Shown piece by piece: positions 15,181 to 24,492 of a DNA stretch of 64,000 bases (positions within the stretch are counted from its first letter, which is position 1; each line of letters begins with the position of its first letter). The stretch is from Holophagales bacterium (GTDB taxonomy: Bacteria > Acidobacteriota > Thermoanaerobaculia > Multivoradales > Multivoraceae), in assembly GCA_009836625.1 (NCBI GenBank), contig VXVC01000012.1, forward strand, positions 8,073 to 72,072. Reading direction: 5' to 3'. The notes below the pieces were generated by a model, which did not search any database, was not told the DNA's origin, and saw nothing but the letters and a program-made list of their open reading frames with translations. Made by a program: the position numbers and the translations under genes.

Positions 15181-15585
15181 TCAGCCGGCCGCGTCCTTCA
15201 GTTCCTTCGCCTTCGCGATCCAGCGTTCGACCATCGATGCCGACGGCGCGCGGCGGCTCAGTTTCTTCTCCGCGTTGACGGCGCTCATCTTGAGCGCGAG
15301 GTTCAACGCTCGGCGGCGGCTCAAGTCCCGCACGGTACGGACGCCCGAGGCGACGAGCAGCTCCGCGAAGTCCGCGCCGACGCCGCGAATGCGCATCAGG
15401 TCGGCCCGGTTGACGAGTCTCTGGATCTGGCGCTCGGGCAGTCCGGTGCGTTCCGACAGGAGCCGGCGTTCGCGGCGGTCGCGGCAGGCGCCGAGGAGAC
15501 CGTCCGTGGTCCGAATTCCGGCCTTCGCCAGTTTGGCGGCAACTGCGGGACCGACGCCTCCGATCTTCCGGACGCCGTAGGGCAT
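15181..15585 (-). CDS. helix-hairpin-helix protein (DUF4332-like)
   Basis: 134 residues from ATG 15585 (a TTG just before is also in frame). Two HhH motifs are visible: KIGGVGPAVAAKLAKAGI at the start and MRIRGVGADFAELLVASGV about residue 65-83, with LPERQIQRLVNRADL between. This is the DUF4332 arrangement, which usually contacts nucleic acid or other proteins. No catalytic residues. Same strand as the oxidoreductase and the cupredoxin gene. Confidence 0.75.
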   Translation of the reverse strand: MPYGVRKIGGVGPAVAAKLAKAGIRTTDGLLGACRDRRERRLLSERTGLPERQIQRLVNRADLMRIRGVGADFAELLVASGVRTVRDLSRRRALNLALKMSAVNAEKKLSRRAPSASMVERWIAKAKELKDAAG

Positions 15586-15617
15586 CAACCTACGGAGTGG
15601 AAGGACGTCGCCGTCAC

Positions 15618-16349
15618 TTACTCGCTGCCTTCGAAGGTGAGGTTCAGACCCTCGACGTCGGCGGTGACTTCGACTTCAACCGTCTGTTCGCCGAGCTTCT
15701 CGTGCCAGAACACGAGTTCATAGGAGCCGGCGGGAAGTGCGTCGATCCGGTACTTGCCGTCGCTGCCCGTTGTGGAATGGAAGGAGTGTTCCAGGACGAA
15801 GACGTAGGCGGACATCCAGGGATGGACGTCGCACTTCACCTGAATCGGCTTCTCGGGCGCGCGGAAGAACTTCGTCCTCGTGCCGCGCGCGGGCTGGCCG
15901 ATGTTGAACGGGCGGTTCGCCTTGGCCAGGGCGCGAACGTTGTGGAGAGTGGGGTCGTCGTTGACGATCTCGATGTTCTGCTCCACGCGAACGCCGATGA
16001 TCCGCGGCGTGTACAGGCAGCCGCGCTGCTCCAGCCGGACGGCTTCCTCGGGCTTGTCGCCGGCGGCGCCTTCGGGCGCCTCCCGGAGATAGACGAAGGC
16101 GTTCTCAACCGCGCCGTCGTCGCCGATCAGGTTGTCGCGGGAGAGGACGCGCTTCCCTTCGTACATCGCGGCGCAGTTCGGGTCGGCGTCCATTCGCAGC
16201 GGGTAGCGCTTGAGCGGTTCGCCCTCGTAGGTGACCGTGCCGCTGATGCTGAACTCCGCGGCAGCGGCACTGCCGGAGATCAGGATGGCCGCGCCCAGGG
16301 CCCAGGCGGCGATGACAGGGCCTGAGCGGCAGGCGCGCAGGTGAAGCAT
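15618..16349 (-). CDS. exported cupredoxin-like protein
   Basis: 243 residues with a Sec signal peptide (first about 31 residues, ending SGSAAAA). A single copper site is visible: DDPTLHNVRAL (His) then KCDVHPWMSAYV (Cys, His, Met), the type 1 copper ligand pattern of plastocyanin/azurin proteins. The last third (GSDGKYRIDALPAGSYELVFWH) is a carboxypeptidase-regulatory-like beta sandwich. Likely a periplasmic electron carrier or copper protein. An FSISGTVTYEGEPLK segment begins the mature chain. Confidence 0.78.
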   Translation of the reverse strand: MLHLRACRSGPVIAAWALGAAILISGSAAAAEFSISGTVTYEGEPLKRYPLRMDADPNCAAMYEGKRVLSRDNLIGDDGAVENAFVYLREAPEGAAGDKPEEAVRLEQRGCLYTPRIIGVRVEQNIEIVNDDPTLHNVRALAKANRPFNIGQPARGTRTKFFRAPEKPIQVKCDVHPWMSAYVFVLEHSFHSTTGSDGKYRIDALPAGSYELVFWHEKLGEQTVEVEVTADVEGLNLTFEGSE

Positions 16350-16369
16350 CGGTCGTCGTCTCGTCGCCG

Positions 16370-16963
16370 TCAGCGGGAGTAGAACTCGATGACCAGAGGC
16401 ACTTCGCAGACGATCGGGACTTCGTCCCGAACCGGTGTGCTGCGCAGGGTCGCCTGATAGCCGGTCTCGTCCGTCTCCACGTAGGTGGGCACCGTCACGC
16501 CGCGCGGCTCGTTGAAGCAGCGGAGTTTCCTGCTCTTCTCCCGCACCTCGACGACGTCGCCTTCCTTAACGCCGTAGGACGGAATGTTGACACGCCGGCC
16601 GTTGACCAGGATGTGGCCGTGGCCGACGAACTGGCGCGCGGCGAACACGCTGGGCGCGAAGGCCCGATGGACGACCGAGTCGAGACGGGTCTCGAGCAGG
16701 CCGACCAGATTGTCGCCGGTCACGCCCCTCATCCGCGACGCCCGCTTGTAGTAGTTGCGGAGCTGACGCTCGCTGACGTTGTACTGGTAGCGCAGCCGTT
16801 GCTTCTCGAGCAACTGCCGCCCGTAGTTGCTCTGGCGCCGCCGCCGCTTGAGGCCGTGCATGCCCGGCGGATGGCCCTTCTTTTCCATGTAGCGCGCGGC
16901 CTTGGGCGTCAGTGGTATGCCCAGCTTGCGCGAGAGCTTGACCTTGGGCCCGTTGAACTTCAC
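16370..16963 (-). CDS. rpsD: 30S ribosomal protein S4
   Basis: 197 residues from GTG 16963, with GGAG nine bases upstream; a frame extending to 17158 adds low-complexity residues not found in S4. It has the S4 N-terminus (KLSRKLGIPLTPKAARYM, YGRQLLEKQRLRYQYNVSERQLRNYYKRA) and the S4 RNA-binding domain (LETRLDSVVHRAFAPSVFAARQFVGHGHILVNGRRV). The N-terminal Cys zinc site is absent. It stands alone rather than beside rpsM, rpsK and rpoA. About 220 bases upstream hold no gene. Confidence 0.95.
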   Translation of the reverse strand: MKFNGPKVKLSRKLGIPLTPKAARYMEKKGHPPGMHGLKRRRRQSNYGRQLLEKQRLRYQYNVSERQLRNYYKRASRMRGVTGDNLVGLLETRLDSVVHRAFAPSVFAARQFVGHGHILVNGRRVNIPSYGVKEGDVVEVREKSRKLRCFNEPRGVTVPTYVETDETGYQATLRSTPVRDEVPIVCEVPLVIEFYSR

Positions 16964-17182
16964 GTGGTGTATCTCCGAATGTCCTGTGCCGAATGTCTTT
17001 GGGGGTTCTGCGCCGCTCGATCCGCGCGCGGGCACCGGGCCGATCTCTCTTCCCGATGGGTCGGTTCGACCGGCGTCGTGGCCCCTGGTCGCCTGGCCGG
17101 GGCTGGCTGGCGCCTGCAGCGGAGCGCGGATTGTAGCAGCGAGTCGCCGCCGGCCCAAGCCCGCATCCGGTCCCGTTTGGTT

Positions 17183-18292
17183 TCAGGGATGCGCTTCCGT
17201 CTCGGTCGCTTCGTCGAAGAGACTCCGCTGGTCCGTGCGACGCCGGAACGCTGCCGTCGACGGGCTCCCGGTGCGCCCGTTTCCGCCGCCGCCGAGCCCG
17301 ACCCGGCGGCGCACCGTCTCGAACAGTCTGCCGATCTGTTCCGCGTACTCCCCGCCGCCCTTCATGCGGTGGTGGAAACGGGGGTCGTTCAGGTTGCCGT
17401 CGCGCGCTTCCCGCAGCCGGTTCAGCACCCGGTCGCGGCGATCCGGGAAGTGGGTCGCGAGCCAGTCGGAGAAGAGCTCCCGAAGGCCGTGGGGAAGACG
17501 GACCAGGATGTAACCGGCCCGGCTCGCCCCGGCTTCGGCCGCCGCTTCCAGGATCGCGGGGATCTGATCGTCGTTCAGGCCGGGGATGATCGGCGCGGTC
17601 ATCACGCCGCAGGGGATGCCGGCGGCGCTCAGTTCACGCAGCGCCTCGAACCGCCGCCGCGGCGTCGAGGCCCGGGGTTCCATTCGCGCCGACAGCGAGG
17701 CGGAAACCGAGGTGATCGAGAGGTAGACGCCGCAGGCCTGGAAGCGGTTGAGTTCCAGGAGCAGATCGAGATCACGGGTGACGAGGTGGTTCTTCGTGAT
17801 GATCGCCACCGGGTTGCGGAACTCGGCGAGGACTTCCAGACAGCGCCTGGTGATCCGCAGCTTTCGTTCGATCGGCTGGTACGGATCGGTGACGCCTGAG
17901 AGCACGATGACCTGGGGTGTCCAGCGAGGGTTCAGGAGAGCCTTCCGAAGCAGCTCCGGGGCACGCTCCTTGACCAGGATCCGACTCTCGAAGTCCAGCC
18001 CTGCGGAGAAGCCGAGGTACTCGTGGGTGGGACGGGCGTAGCAGTAGATGCAACCGTGCTCGCAGCCGCGGTAGGGGTTCAGGCTGTACTCGAAGCCGAT
18101 GTCGGGAGAGTCGTTGCGGGACAGGATCGTCTTCGAGTGGTCCCGGAACAACTCGGTCGGCGGCGCGTCGCCGCGTTCGGCCACGCTCTCGCCCGGTTCG
18201 AAGTCGATATCGATCCGCTCGAAGCGGTTGCCGGGATTGGCGGCCGCACCGCGGCCACGCACTGCTCCGGAGGGCATCCTAGAGACCTTCAC
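17183..18292 (-). CDS. PA0069-family radical SAM protein
   Basis: 369 residues. NPYRGCEHGCIYCYARPTHEY carries the CxxxCxxC iron-sulfur motif, LSGVTDPYQPIERKLRITRRCLEVL and VYLSITSV follow as in SplB-like and PA0069-family proteins. It probably forms an S-adenosylmethionine radical; the target is unknown. Start GTG 18292 has TAGGCT nine bases upstream, suggesting a short leader. ATG 18277 is an alternative. The 42 bases to the SelD gene hold the promoter. Confidence 0.88.
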   Translation of the reverse strand: MKVSRMPSGAVRGRGAAANPGNRFERIDIDFEPGESVAERGDAPPTELFRDHSKTILSRNDSPDIGFEYSLNPYRGCEHGCIYCYARPTHEYLGFSAGLDFESRILVKERAPELLRKALLNPRWTPQVIVLSGVTDPYQPIERKLRITRRCLEVLAEFRNPVAIITKNHLVTRDLDLLLELNRFQACGVYLSITSVSASLSARMEPRASTPRRRFEALRELSAAGIPCGVMTAPIIPGLNDDQIPAILEAAAEAGASRAGYILVRLPHGLRELFSDWLATHFPDRRDRVLNRLREARDGNLNDPRFHHRMKGGGEYAEQIGRLFETVRRRVGLGGGGNGRTGSPSTAAFRRRTDQRSLFDEATETEAHP

Positions 18293-18334
18293 GAGGGACG
18301 CAGCCTACCACGACTTACGCCCTGTTTGCGGTCG

Positions 18335-20569
18335 TCAGGCCAAGATCAGGCGCGCGTTCCCGGAATGGGCCGCTCGTGCCCGCGCGATGACCGCGGCTCC
18401 ATCGAGGCCTTGGGCCTTCAGGTCGCTCAAGAGGACGTCGGCGCGTTTCGCATCGACCGCCAGTACGAGTCCACCGGCCGTCTGGGGATCGAAGGCCAGG
18501 TCCAGGCGCGCTCCCGGGGCGGCAAGGCGCTCGACTTCGACCGGCAGCCGGGTGTTCTGGTCGTGACTCGTGCTCCGCTCGCCTCGGTCAAGCAGCTCCA
18601 GTGCACCCGGTAGCGCGGGCAGGGCGCTCAGGTAGACGTCGACGTTCACGCTGCTTGCCTGGACCACTTCGCCCAGGTGACCAGCCAGGCCGAAGCCGCT
18701 GACGTCGGTCGCGGCGGTTACGTTGGCTCGCCTGGCCGCTTCCATCGCACCCCGGTTACTCGTCTGCATCGAGGCGAAGCAGGTTCGCAGCCAGCGACCG
18801 CGACACAGCCCCATCCGGTCGGCGGCGAGCAGTACGCCGGAGCCCAGTGGCTTGGTCAGGACCAGGGCATCGCCGGGCCGAACCCGGCTCTTGAGCAGCA
18901 GGTCACGGCCGTCTTCCGACACACCCTCGACGTGGAAGCCGACGACCAGTTCAGGGCCGGTGTTCGTGTGGCCGCCGAGGAGCTGGACGCCTTCCGGATC
19001 GAGCGCTGCACGGGCGCCTGCCAGGACCTGGATCAGAAGTTCCTCAGCGGTCTCGCCGTCGGCCTCCTGGGGCAGCGTGACCAGAGCCTGCGCGAACCGG
19101 GGCGTCACCCCGGTGGCGTGGAGATCGGAGCAGGCGTTGACCGCGGCTATCCGACCCACGAGCCAGGGGTCGTCCGTGAACGCGGGGAAGGCGTCCAGCG
19201 AAGCGACGATGCGATCTCCGGCCGGCGTCCGGTAGGCGACCGCGTCGTCCGGCGTTGCCGTGTCCAGAATGACCTGGTCGCCTGTCTCCGGCCGAGCGTC
19301 CAGGCCTGCCCGCGCGAGCGCCCTGCCCAGCCGGTCGGGCCCTACCTTCGCCGCGCAGCCGCCGCAGAACATCGGGGCCGAGTGAGGCTCGCCGTTCGCT
19401 CCGTGCGCTTCGGGACCCGCCCTCATGGCGCCGAACGCGGGCAGAGCCGCACCATCCGGGCCGAGCGCCTGGAAGCGCTCCATGAAGCGGCGGTCGATCC
19501 GGTCCTTGAGCCGCATGACCCAACGACCCTCGAAGGCGGCGCCCCACTTGGCGCCGGCCGCGCGCCCGTCGCCGAGGTTGAGCAGAGCCAGGAAGTCACC
19601 CTGCGGCCGGTACCGGCGGAGTTGCTGTCCCGTCTTCAGGCGCTCCAGGTTCTCGATCAGGTAGGGCCCCATGCGCACCGCGTAGACACCGGCTCGAGGA
19701 CGGTGCGGCTGGTCGATCAGGGTCGCGCAGTCGCCGACCGCGAAGATGTGGTCGTGGCCCTCCACCTGCAAAGTGGAACGGGTGCGGGCGAAGCCGCGAT
19801 CGCAGAGGGGCAGGTCTGAGCCCCGGAAGATCGGCAGCGCGGCGGCGCCGGTTACCCAGAAGGTCAGGTCCGAGTCGAGTGTCCTGCCGTCTTCGAGACG
19901 CACGCCGTGCTCCTCGATGCCGGCGACGGTCGTGTCGACGAGGGTGCGGAGGCCGCGTTCGCGTGCCGCCGCCTCGATTCGCCGCGTCAGCGCCGGGTGG
20001 TAGCCGGGCAGGATGCGGTCGCCCGCCTCGACGATCGTGACCCGAGGCTCCAGGTCCAGACCGCGCAGCCGGGAGTCGATGCAGAACGCGAGTTCGATGC
20101 CGCCCGCGCCGCTACCGACGACGACCACGTTCGGCTGCTGGCTGGTCAGAGCCTCCACGCGGCCGGAGATGGCCGCCGCCAGCCGGTTGATCGGCCGCGT
20201 GGGGACGGCGTGCTCGCGCACGCCGGGCAGCTCGAGGCCGGCCACGGTCGATCCAACGTCGAAGGAGGCGACGTCGAAGGGGAGCGGCTCGCGGCCCTCG
20301 ACCAGAACGCGCCGGTTCGTCGCTTCGACGCCGGTGCAAGGCGCGAGAACCACGCGGACGCCCGCCCGGCGCGCCAGCGGCACCGCGTCGATCTCCAGTT
20401 CATGCCGCTCGTACTGTCCGGCAACCAGCCCCGGCGCCATGCCGGAGTAGACGGCAATGGGCGTGTCGACGACGAGGGTCGCCTCGACCGCGGGATCCGG
20501 GTGCATCATCCAGTGGCGGAGGACCTGGATGTGCGTGTGCCCGGCGCCGACCAGGACGACCTGCGGCAT
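18335..20569 (-). CDS. selD: FAD/NAD oxidoreductase-SelD fusion
   Basis: 744 residues from ATG 20569. Residues 1 to about 380 are a two-dinucleotide-domain flavoprotein of the NADH dehydrogenase type (QVVLVGAGHTHIQVL, VVVVGSGAGGIELAF, HIFAVGDCATLI). From about 400 it is selenide, water dikinase, with catalytic Cys405 and Lys408 (CAAK), NACSDLHATG and LLGGHTNTGPE. Makes selenophosphate from ATP and selenide; the flavin half may supply reduced selenium. Such fusions are known in several bacterial groups. Its ATG overlaps the CoA-transferase stop by one base. Confidence 0.92.
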   Translation of the reverse strand: MPQVVLVGAGHTHIQVLRHWMMHPDPAVEATLVVDTPIAVYSGMAPGLVAGQYERHELEIDAVPLARRAGVRVVLAPCTGVEATNRRVLVEGREPLPFDVASFDVGSTVAGLELPGVREHAVPTRPINRLAAAISGRVEALTSQQPNVVVVGSGAGGIELAFCIDSRLRGLDLEPRVTIVEAGDRILPGYHPALTRRIEAAARERGLRTLVDTTVAGIEEHGVRLEDGRTLDSDLTFWVTGAAALPIFRGSDLPLCDRGFARTRSTLQVEGHDHIFAVGDCATLIDQPHRPRAGVYAVRMGPYLIENLERLKTGQQLRRYRPQGDFLALLNLGDGRAAGAKWGAAFEGRWVMRLKDRIDRRFMERFQALGPDGAALPAFGAMRAGPEAHGANGEPHSAPMFCGGCAAKVGPDRLGRALARAGLDARPETGDQVILDTATPDDAVAYRTPAGDRIVASLDAFPAFTDDPWLVGRIAAVNACSDLHATGVTPRFAQALVTLPQEADGETAEELLIQVLAGARAALDPEGVQLLGGHTNTGPELVVGFHVEGVSEDGRDLLLKSRVRPGDALVLTKPLGSGVLLAADRMGLCRGRWLRTCFASMQTSNRGAMEAARRANVTAATDVSGFGLAGHLGEVVQASSVNVDVYLSALPALPGALELLDRGERSTSHDQNTRLPVEVERLAAPGARLDLAFDPQTAGGLVLAVDAKRADVLLSDLKAQGLDGAAVIARARAAHSGNARLILA

Positions 20570-21789
20570 CAGTGCGTGTCTGCTGGGTCCGCGGCCCGCA
20601 CCGCGCCGGACGCTTCGAGACCGGCAATCCGCTCCGCGCCGTAGCCCAACTCCGCGAGCACTTCGCCCGTGTGCTCGCCGAGACACGGCGCGGGCCTCCG
20701 GATCGTCCCCGGCGTCTGCGAGAAACGCCAGGGCACGCCGGCCATGCGCAGGTTGCCGAGTTGCGGGTGCCGGACGACCTGGCTCATCGCCATCGCCTCG
20801 ACCTGCGGATCGTCGAAGAACTCCTCGGCCGAGCGGACGGCGGCGCAGGGAACGCCGACCGCGACCAGCTCCGCCTCCAGTTCCCGCGCCGGCCTCGACG
20901 CGACGATCGGGTCGATCTCGGCGCTCAGCTCGGCGGCGCTGCCGACCCGCTGCGGGTTCGTCTCGTAGCGGGAGTCGTGGGCCAGGTCGTCGCGGCCGAT
21001 CGCCTCGCACAACAACCGCCAGAACTTGTCCGTGCCGGCGGCGATGAAGATGGGCCCGTCGGCGGCGGCGAACATCCGGTAGGGGAAGATGCCGGGCGGT
21101 CCGGTGATCTCGGCCTCGAGCGGCTGGAGGTAGGACTGCGCCTGGGCGGTCATGATCGCCTGCAGCAGAGAGGTCTCGATGTACTGGCCCTCGCCGGTGC
21201 GTTCGCGGTGGAGGAGGGCGGCGTTGATCGAGCACACCGTGAGAACGGCGGCCATGTAGTCGGAGACCGCCACCGGGCAGATCGCGGCGACGCCGTTCAT
21301 GAGCTGCTGCAGGTGGGCCGCGCCGGCCATCGACTGGAGCACCGGGTCGTAGCCGGGCCGCTGGGCGTACGGCCCGCTGCCGCCGAAGGCGCTGGACGAG
21401 GCGTACACCAGGCCCGGGTTGTGGCGGCTCAGGGTGTTGTAGTCGATGCCGAGCCTGGCCGCGACACCGGGACGGAAGTTCTCCATCGCCACGTCGGCTT
21501 CCCGGGCCAGGTCGTAGATCACCTGCCGGCCCTCCTCCGTCTTCAGGTTGACCGCGATACCGCGCTTGTTCCGGTTCCAGGCCTGGAACATCCGGCTCTC
21601 GCCTTCGATGAAGGGTCCCCAGTGGCGGGCGTTGTCGCCGCCAGGCGCTTCGATCTTCAGGACATCGGCGCCCATGTCGCCGAGCAGCATGGCCCCGTAG
21701 GAGCCGGCGATGAAGCTCGTGAAGTCGAGGACCCGGATGCCGTCGAGTGGACCGGCCGAACCGGACTCGGGCGAAGGCGTCTCAGACAT
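20569..21789 (-). CDS. CaiB/BaiF family CoA transferase
   Basis: 406 residues from ATG 21789, with TACAAT six bases upstream (leaderless). GIRVLDFTSFIAGSYGAMLLGDMGADVLKIE, NRNKRGIAVNLKTEEGR and PGYDPVLQSMAGAAHLQ are class III CoA-transferase signatures. The catalytic Asp lies in the NPGLVYASSSAFGGSGPYAQRPGYD region. Transfers CoA between carboxylic acids such as formyl, oxalyl, succinyl or steroid-type donors. Its stop overlaps the SelD fusion start as TGATG, so the two are translationally coupled, an odd pairing. The acid substrate is unknown. Confidence 0.9.
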   Translation of the reverse strand: MSETPSPESGSAGPLDGIRVLDFTSFIAGSYGAMLLGDMGADVLKIEAPGGDNARHWGPFIEGESRMFQAWNRNKRGIAVNLKTEEGRQVIYDLAREADVAMENFRPGVAARLGIDYNTLSRHNPGLVYASSSAFGGSGPYAQRPGYDPVLQSMAGAAHLQQLMNGVAAICPVAVSDYMAAVLTVCSINAALLHRERTGEGQYIETSLLQAIMTAQAQSYLQPLEAEITGPPGIFPYRMFAAADGPIFIAAGTDKFWRLLCEAIGRDDLAHDSRYETNPQRVGSAAELSAEIDPIVASRPARELEAELVAVGVPCAAVRSAEEFFDDPQVEAMAMSQVVRHPQLGNLRMAGVPWRFSQTPGTIRRPAPCLGEHTGEVLAELGYGAERIAGLEASGAVRAADPADTH

Positions 21790-21795
21790 TCGGCG

Positions 21796-21801
21796 ATTGT
21801 A
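21796..21801 (-). promoter_or_regulatory. -10 box of leaderless CoA transferase
   Basis: TACAAT on the minus strand, exactly six bases before ATG 21789, with no Shine-Dalgarno. Transcription would start at the A of the ATG. Confidence 0.5.
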
Positions 21802-21823
21802 GCCGCGCCGAACCTCCTCGGGC

Positions 21824-23614
21824 CTACTCCACCAGCTCGACGTTGTCGATCTCGATCCAGAAGGCGCCGAGTTGCGTCGGCCCGCCGATGAAGAACGCCC
21901 AGGCACCCGAGGGTTCGAGACCGCTGAACGAGGACAGCGGGATCTCGATCCGGACCCATTCCTCTCCGGCCTCGAAGGAGGCGGCGGCCGGCTGCATTCC
22001 CAGGCTCTCGGCGAACGCCATCGCCTGGTAGGTCGCGCCCTCGCCGCGGGCGTCGAAGGCCAGGGCGCGGATGCCGCCGGCGTCGACCGGGTCGTTGAAC
22101 CGGGCACCGAGCAGGACCATGACCCCGGACCAGGGGAAGGCGAAGCCCTCCTTGATCTCGCCCTCGATTCGCAGGGCGTTGCCGCTCCGGTCGCGGGACA
22201 CCGCGCCGGTTGTCACCGTCGACTTGCCGCCGGCGAAGGCGTCGGTCGAGTGCGACCACTTGGGGGGCAGCGTACGGGCGGTCAGGTCCTCGAAGTCGCT
22301 GAGCAGTGTGGGCTCAAGGCGGGGCCGGCCGGTCGTGGGTCCGGCCTTCGTGCGCTCGAAGCGGCTCCCGTCCTTCCAGATCGCCGCGATGTCGCGAGTG
22401 GCGCGCACGTCCGCGGTCGCGTCGCCGCGAACCAGGATCAGGTCGGCCTTGAGGCCTGGCGCGATCCGGCCGCGGTCGCCCAGATCGAATGCGTCGACGG
22501 GCGCGGCGGTGGCCGCTCGCAGCGCCTCAACCGGAGTCAGACCGGCGCGGACCAGCAGCTCGAGTTCCCGATGAACGCTCGCGCCATGGGTGGTACCAGG
22601 ATTCGGCGCGTCCGAGCCGGCCAGGATCGGCACTCCGGAGGCGTGCAGCGCTCCGACATCGGCCAGGATGTTCGCCATCAACTCGGGGTCCGGTTCCCGG
22701 CCGAAGTCCCGCCCCAGACCGCCTCGTTGCTCAGGCGTGAGGAAGGGAGCGATCAGCGGATCCGCCGCCAGCTCCGGACCGCCACCGGTAGCCGCGATCG
22801 TTTCGAGCACGGCGAGCGTGGGGACGACGAAGATTCCGGCCTCGCGGGCCGCTTCGACGATCTCCGCGCCTCCGGCGCCTTCGAAGTACATGTGGACCAG
22901 GCCGTCGGCGTCCGCGGCGATGACCTCTCCAGCCGCTTCCGCCGTGCTGATGTGGAAGACGGCCAGCAAGTCGTGACTGTGCGCGGCTGCCACGATCCGG
23001 GGCAGGGTCGAGACCGCGAATGTGGGTAGCGGGCGTCCGGCGGTTCCGGCTTCGTAGATCACCTTGATGAAGTCGGCCCCCGCCGCCACCCGATCGGCGA
23101 TGAAGGCCTCGGTCTGCTCCGGGTCGTCCAGAGTGGGCAAGGCGACGCCGAACTGCGTGCCGTGCCCGCCCGCGACGGTGACGGGACCGCCGGCCAGGAT
23201 GTCGGCCCGGCCCGGAACCGCTCCCGCTGCCTGCTGCCGGCGCCACTGCGCCGCCATGGCCTCTGCGGTCAGCATGTCCAAAACGGTCGTGACGCCGAAG
23301 TTCAGCGCCTGCTCCAGCGCGGGCCCGAAGTTGTGGGTATGGCTGTCGATCAGACCCGGCAGCAGGGTCATGCCGGCGCCGTCGACGACCGCCGCTTCGG
23401 CGCCGGCTGCCGCCGGAATGTCGGTGCCGAGCGTCACCGACTCGATCGTGCGGCCGCGGACCACGACGGTGGCGGTCGGGAGCACTTCGTCGCCCGTGAA
23501 GACGCGCGCACCCTGGATCACCGTGGCCTGCGCGAGGGCGACGCCGGCGAATGCGGTCAGACCGGAGACCGCGACGGCGGCGATGCGGAGAAGGCGGAGC
23601 AGCGCGGGCTTCAT
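21824..23614 (-). CDS. exported amidohydrolase with carbohydrate-binding-like tail
   Basis: 596 residues from ATG 23614, with GAGGTG five bases upstream. A signal peptide (first 28, ending GVALAQ) leads to an imidazolonepropionase-like amidohydrolase: LLPGLIDSHTHNFGP (HxH), IKVIYEAG, a His in AAHSHDLLAVFHIST, ILAGSDAPNPG (Asp), and LILVRGD. The last 150 residues (SDFEDLTARTLPPKWSHSTDAFAGGKS onward, ending WIEIDNVELVE) are a CIA30/beta-sandwich domain of the kind that binds partner proteins or glycans. A periplasmic hydrolase of an amide or ester is likely. TAGCAT precedes it by about 33 bases. Confidence 0.82.
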   Translation of the reverse strand: MKPALLRLLRIAAVAVSGLTAFAGVALAQATVIQGARVFTGDEVLPTATVVVRGRTIESVTLGTDIPAAAGAEAAVVDGAGMTLLPGLIDSHTHNFGPALEQALNFGVTTVLDMLTAEAMAAQWRRQQAAGAVPGRADILAGGPVTVAGGHGTQFGVALPTLDDPEQTEAFIADRVAAGADFIKVIYEAGTAGRPLPTFAVSTLPRIVAAAHSHDLLAVFHISTAEAAGEVIAADADGLVHMYFEGAGGAEIVEAAREAGIFVVPTLAVLETIAATGGGPELAADPLIAPFLTPEQRGGLGRDFGREPDPELMANILADVGALHASGVPILAGSDAPNPGTTHGASVHRELELLVRAGLTPVEALRAATAAPVDAFDLGDRGRIAPGLKADLILVRGDATADVRATRDIAAIWKDGSRFERTKAGPTTGRPRLEPTLLSDFEDLTARTLPPKWSHSTDAFAGGKSTVTTGAVSRDRSGNALRIEGEIKEGFAFPWSGVMVLLGARFNDPVDAGGIRALAFDARGEGATYQAMAFAESLGMQPAAASFEAGEEWVRIEIPLSSFSGLEPSGAWAFFIGGPTQLGAFWIEIDNVELVE

Positions 23615-23683
23615 GGTCACCTCGGTCGGTTCGGACTTGCGGCGAAGGCGTATGCTAGCGACGGTCAGACGAAGGGAGAAACC

Positions 23684-23914
23684 GTGAAGATCAAGCTCGA
23701 TATCGACTGCACGCCCGAGGAGGCGCGGGCCTTTCTCGGCCTTCCCGACGTCGCCGGGGTTCAGAACGAGATGCTCGAGAAGGTCCGCGACCGCATGGTC
23801 GCCAACCTGAAGTACGCTGACCCGCAGGAGATGTTCCGGTTCTGGTTCCCGGGCACCGCGTCGCGCATCGCGGCGCGGAGCGCTTCCGGAACCGACTCCG
23901 AGGACGGCGAGTAG
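23684..23914 (+). CDS. DUF6489-like small protein
   Basis: 76 residues from GTG 23684 with GGGAG eight bases upstream. The start KIKLDIDCTPEEARAFLGLPDV is as in DUF6489 proteins, followed by a helical LEKVRDRMVANLKYADPQEMFRFWFP and an acidic tail. It lies alone on the plus strand, divergent from the amidohydrolase and convergent with the acetyltransferase. In other genomes such proteins are often near lipid or granule genes (from memory), which fits the WS/DGAT cluster just downstream. Function unknown. Confidence 0.75.
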   Translation: MKIKLDIDCTPEEARAFLGLPDVAGVQNEMLEKVRDRMVANLKYADPQEMFRFWFPGTASRIAARSASGTDSEDGE

Positions 23915-23922
23915 GGCGCCGG

Positions 23923-24492
23923 CTACGCTCCGGCCCCCGCCTCCAGCCCCGTCACGTCGTACGACATGAGGATCAGGTCGTGCGTGGCGTCGTTCGGGTC
24001 GATCACCCAGTCGGCCAGCAGGGCCTCCACCGAGAAGCCCAGGTTCTGGAACATCTGACGGGCTCCCCGCTGCTCGCGGGCCATCTGGGCGACGATCTTG
24101 GTCAGCCCGATCTGCTGGGCCAGATGGAACACGTCGTGCGCCAGTTGGCCGCCGAGGCCCGCCTGACGGACCTCGGGCAGGACCATGATCCGGATTTCGC
24201 CGAGGTGCCTCATCCAGGACGACTCGCGCCGGTTCAGGCTGCCGTAGCCGACGAGACGATCGCCGAGATGTGCGAGCACAGCGACGCGGGTTCCGGCCGC
24301 GGCGCCCTCGACCCAGTTGTCGACGACCTTCGGATCCGTCATGTCGACGCGCAGGAAGCGGAGGTCCTCTTCCGGCAGAGCACGCGCAAAGGCGAGCACG
24401 TCGTCGCGGTCCGCCTGCCTCAGAAGGCTGAACTGGAAGGACTGGTTCTTGAGGCGGACCGTCCGCGGGTACTGGGTCGCCATGTCGTTCAC
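23923..24492 (-). CDS. GNAT N-acetyltransferase
   Basis: 189 residues. QADRDDVLAFARALPEEDLRFL starts the fold; EIRIMVLPEVRQAGLGGQLAHDVF carries the acetyl-CoA loop QAGLGG. Small-molecule or protein N-acetylation; substrate unknown. GTG 24492 overlaps the stop of the phasin-like gene (GTGA); ATG 24483 is an alternative. It is the last gene of the lipid-granule cluster. Confidence 0.82.
   Translation of the reverse strand: MNDMATQYPRTVRLKNQSFQFSLLRQADRDDVLAFARALPEEDLRFLRVDMTDPKVVDNWVEGAAAGTRVAVLAHLGDRLVGYGSLNRRESSWMRHLGEIRIMVLPEVRQAGLGGQLAHDVFHLAQQIGLTKIVAQMAREQRGARQMFQNLGFSVEALLADWVIDPNDATHDLILMSYDVTGLEAGAGA

Noticed and set aside
16964..17158. N-terminal extension of S4
   Set aside because: S4 homology starts at GTG 16963 with a ribosome-binding site.
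20570..21235. N-terminal extension of the SelD fusion frame
   Set aside because: It overlaps the CoA transferase in another frame; homology begins at ATG 20569.
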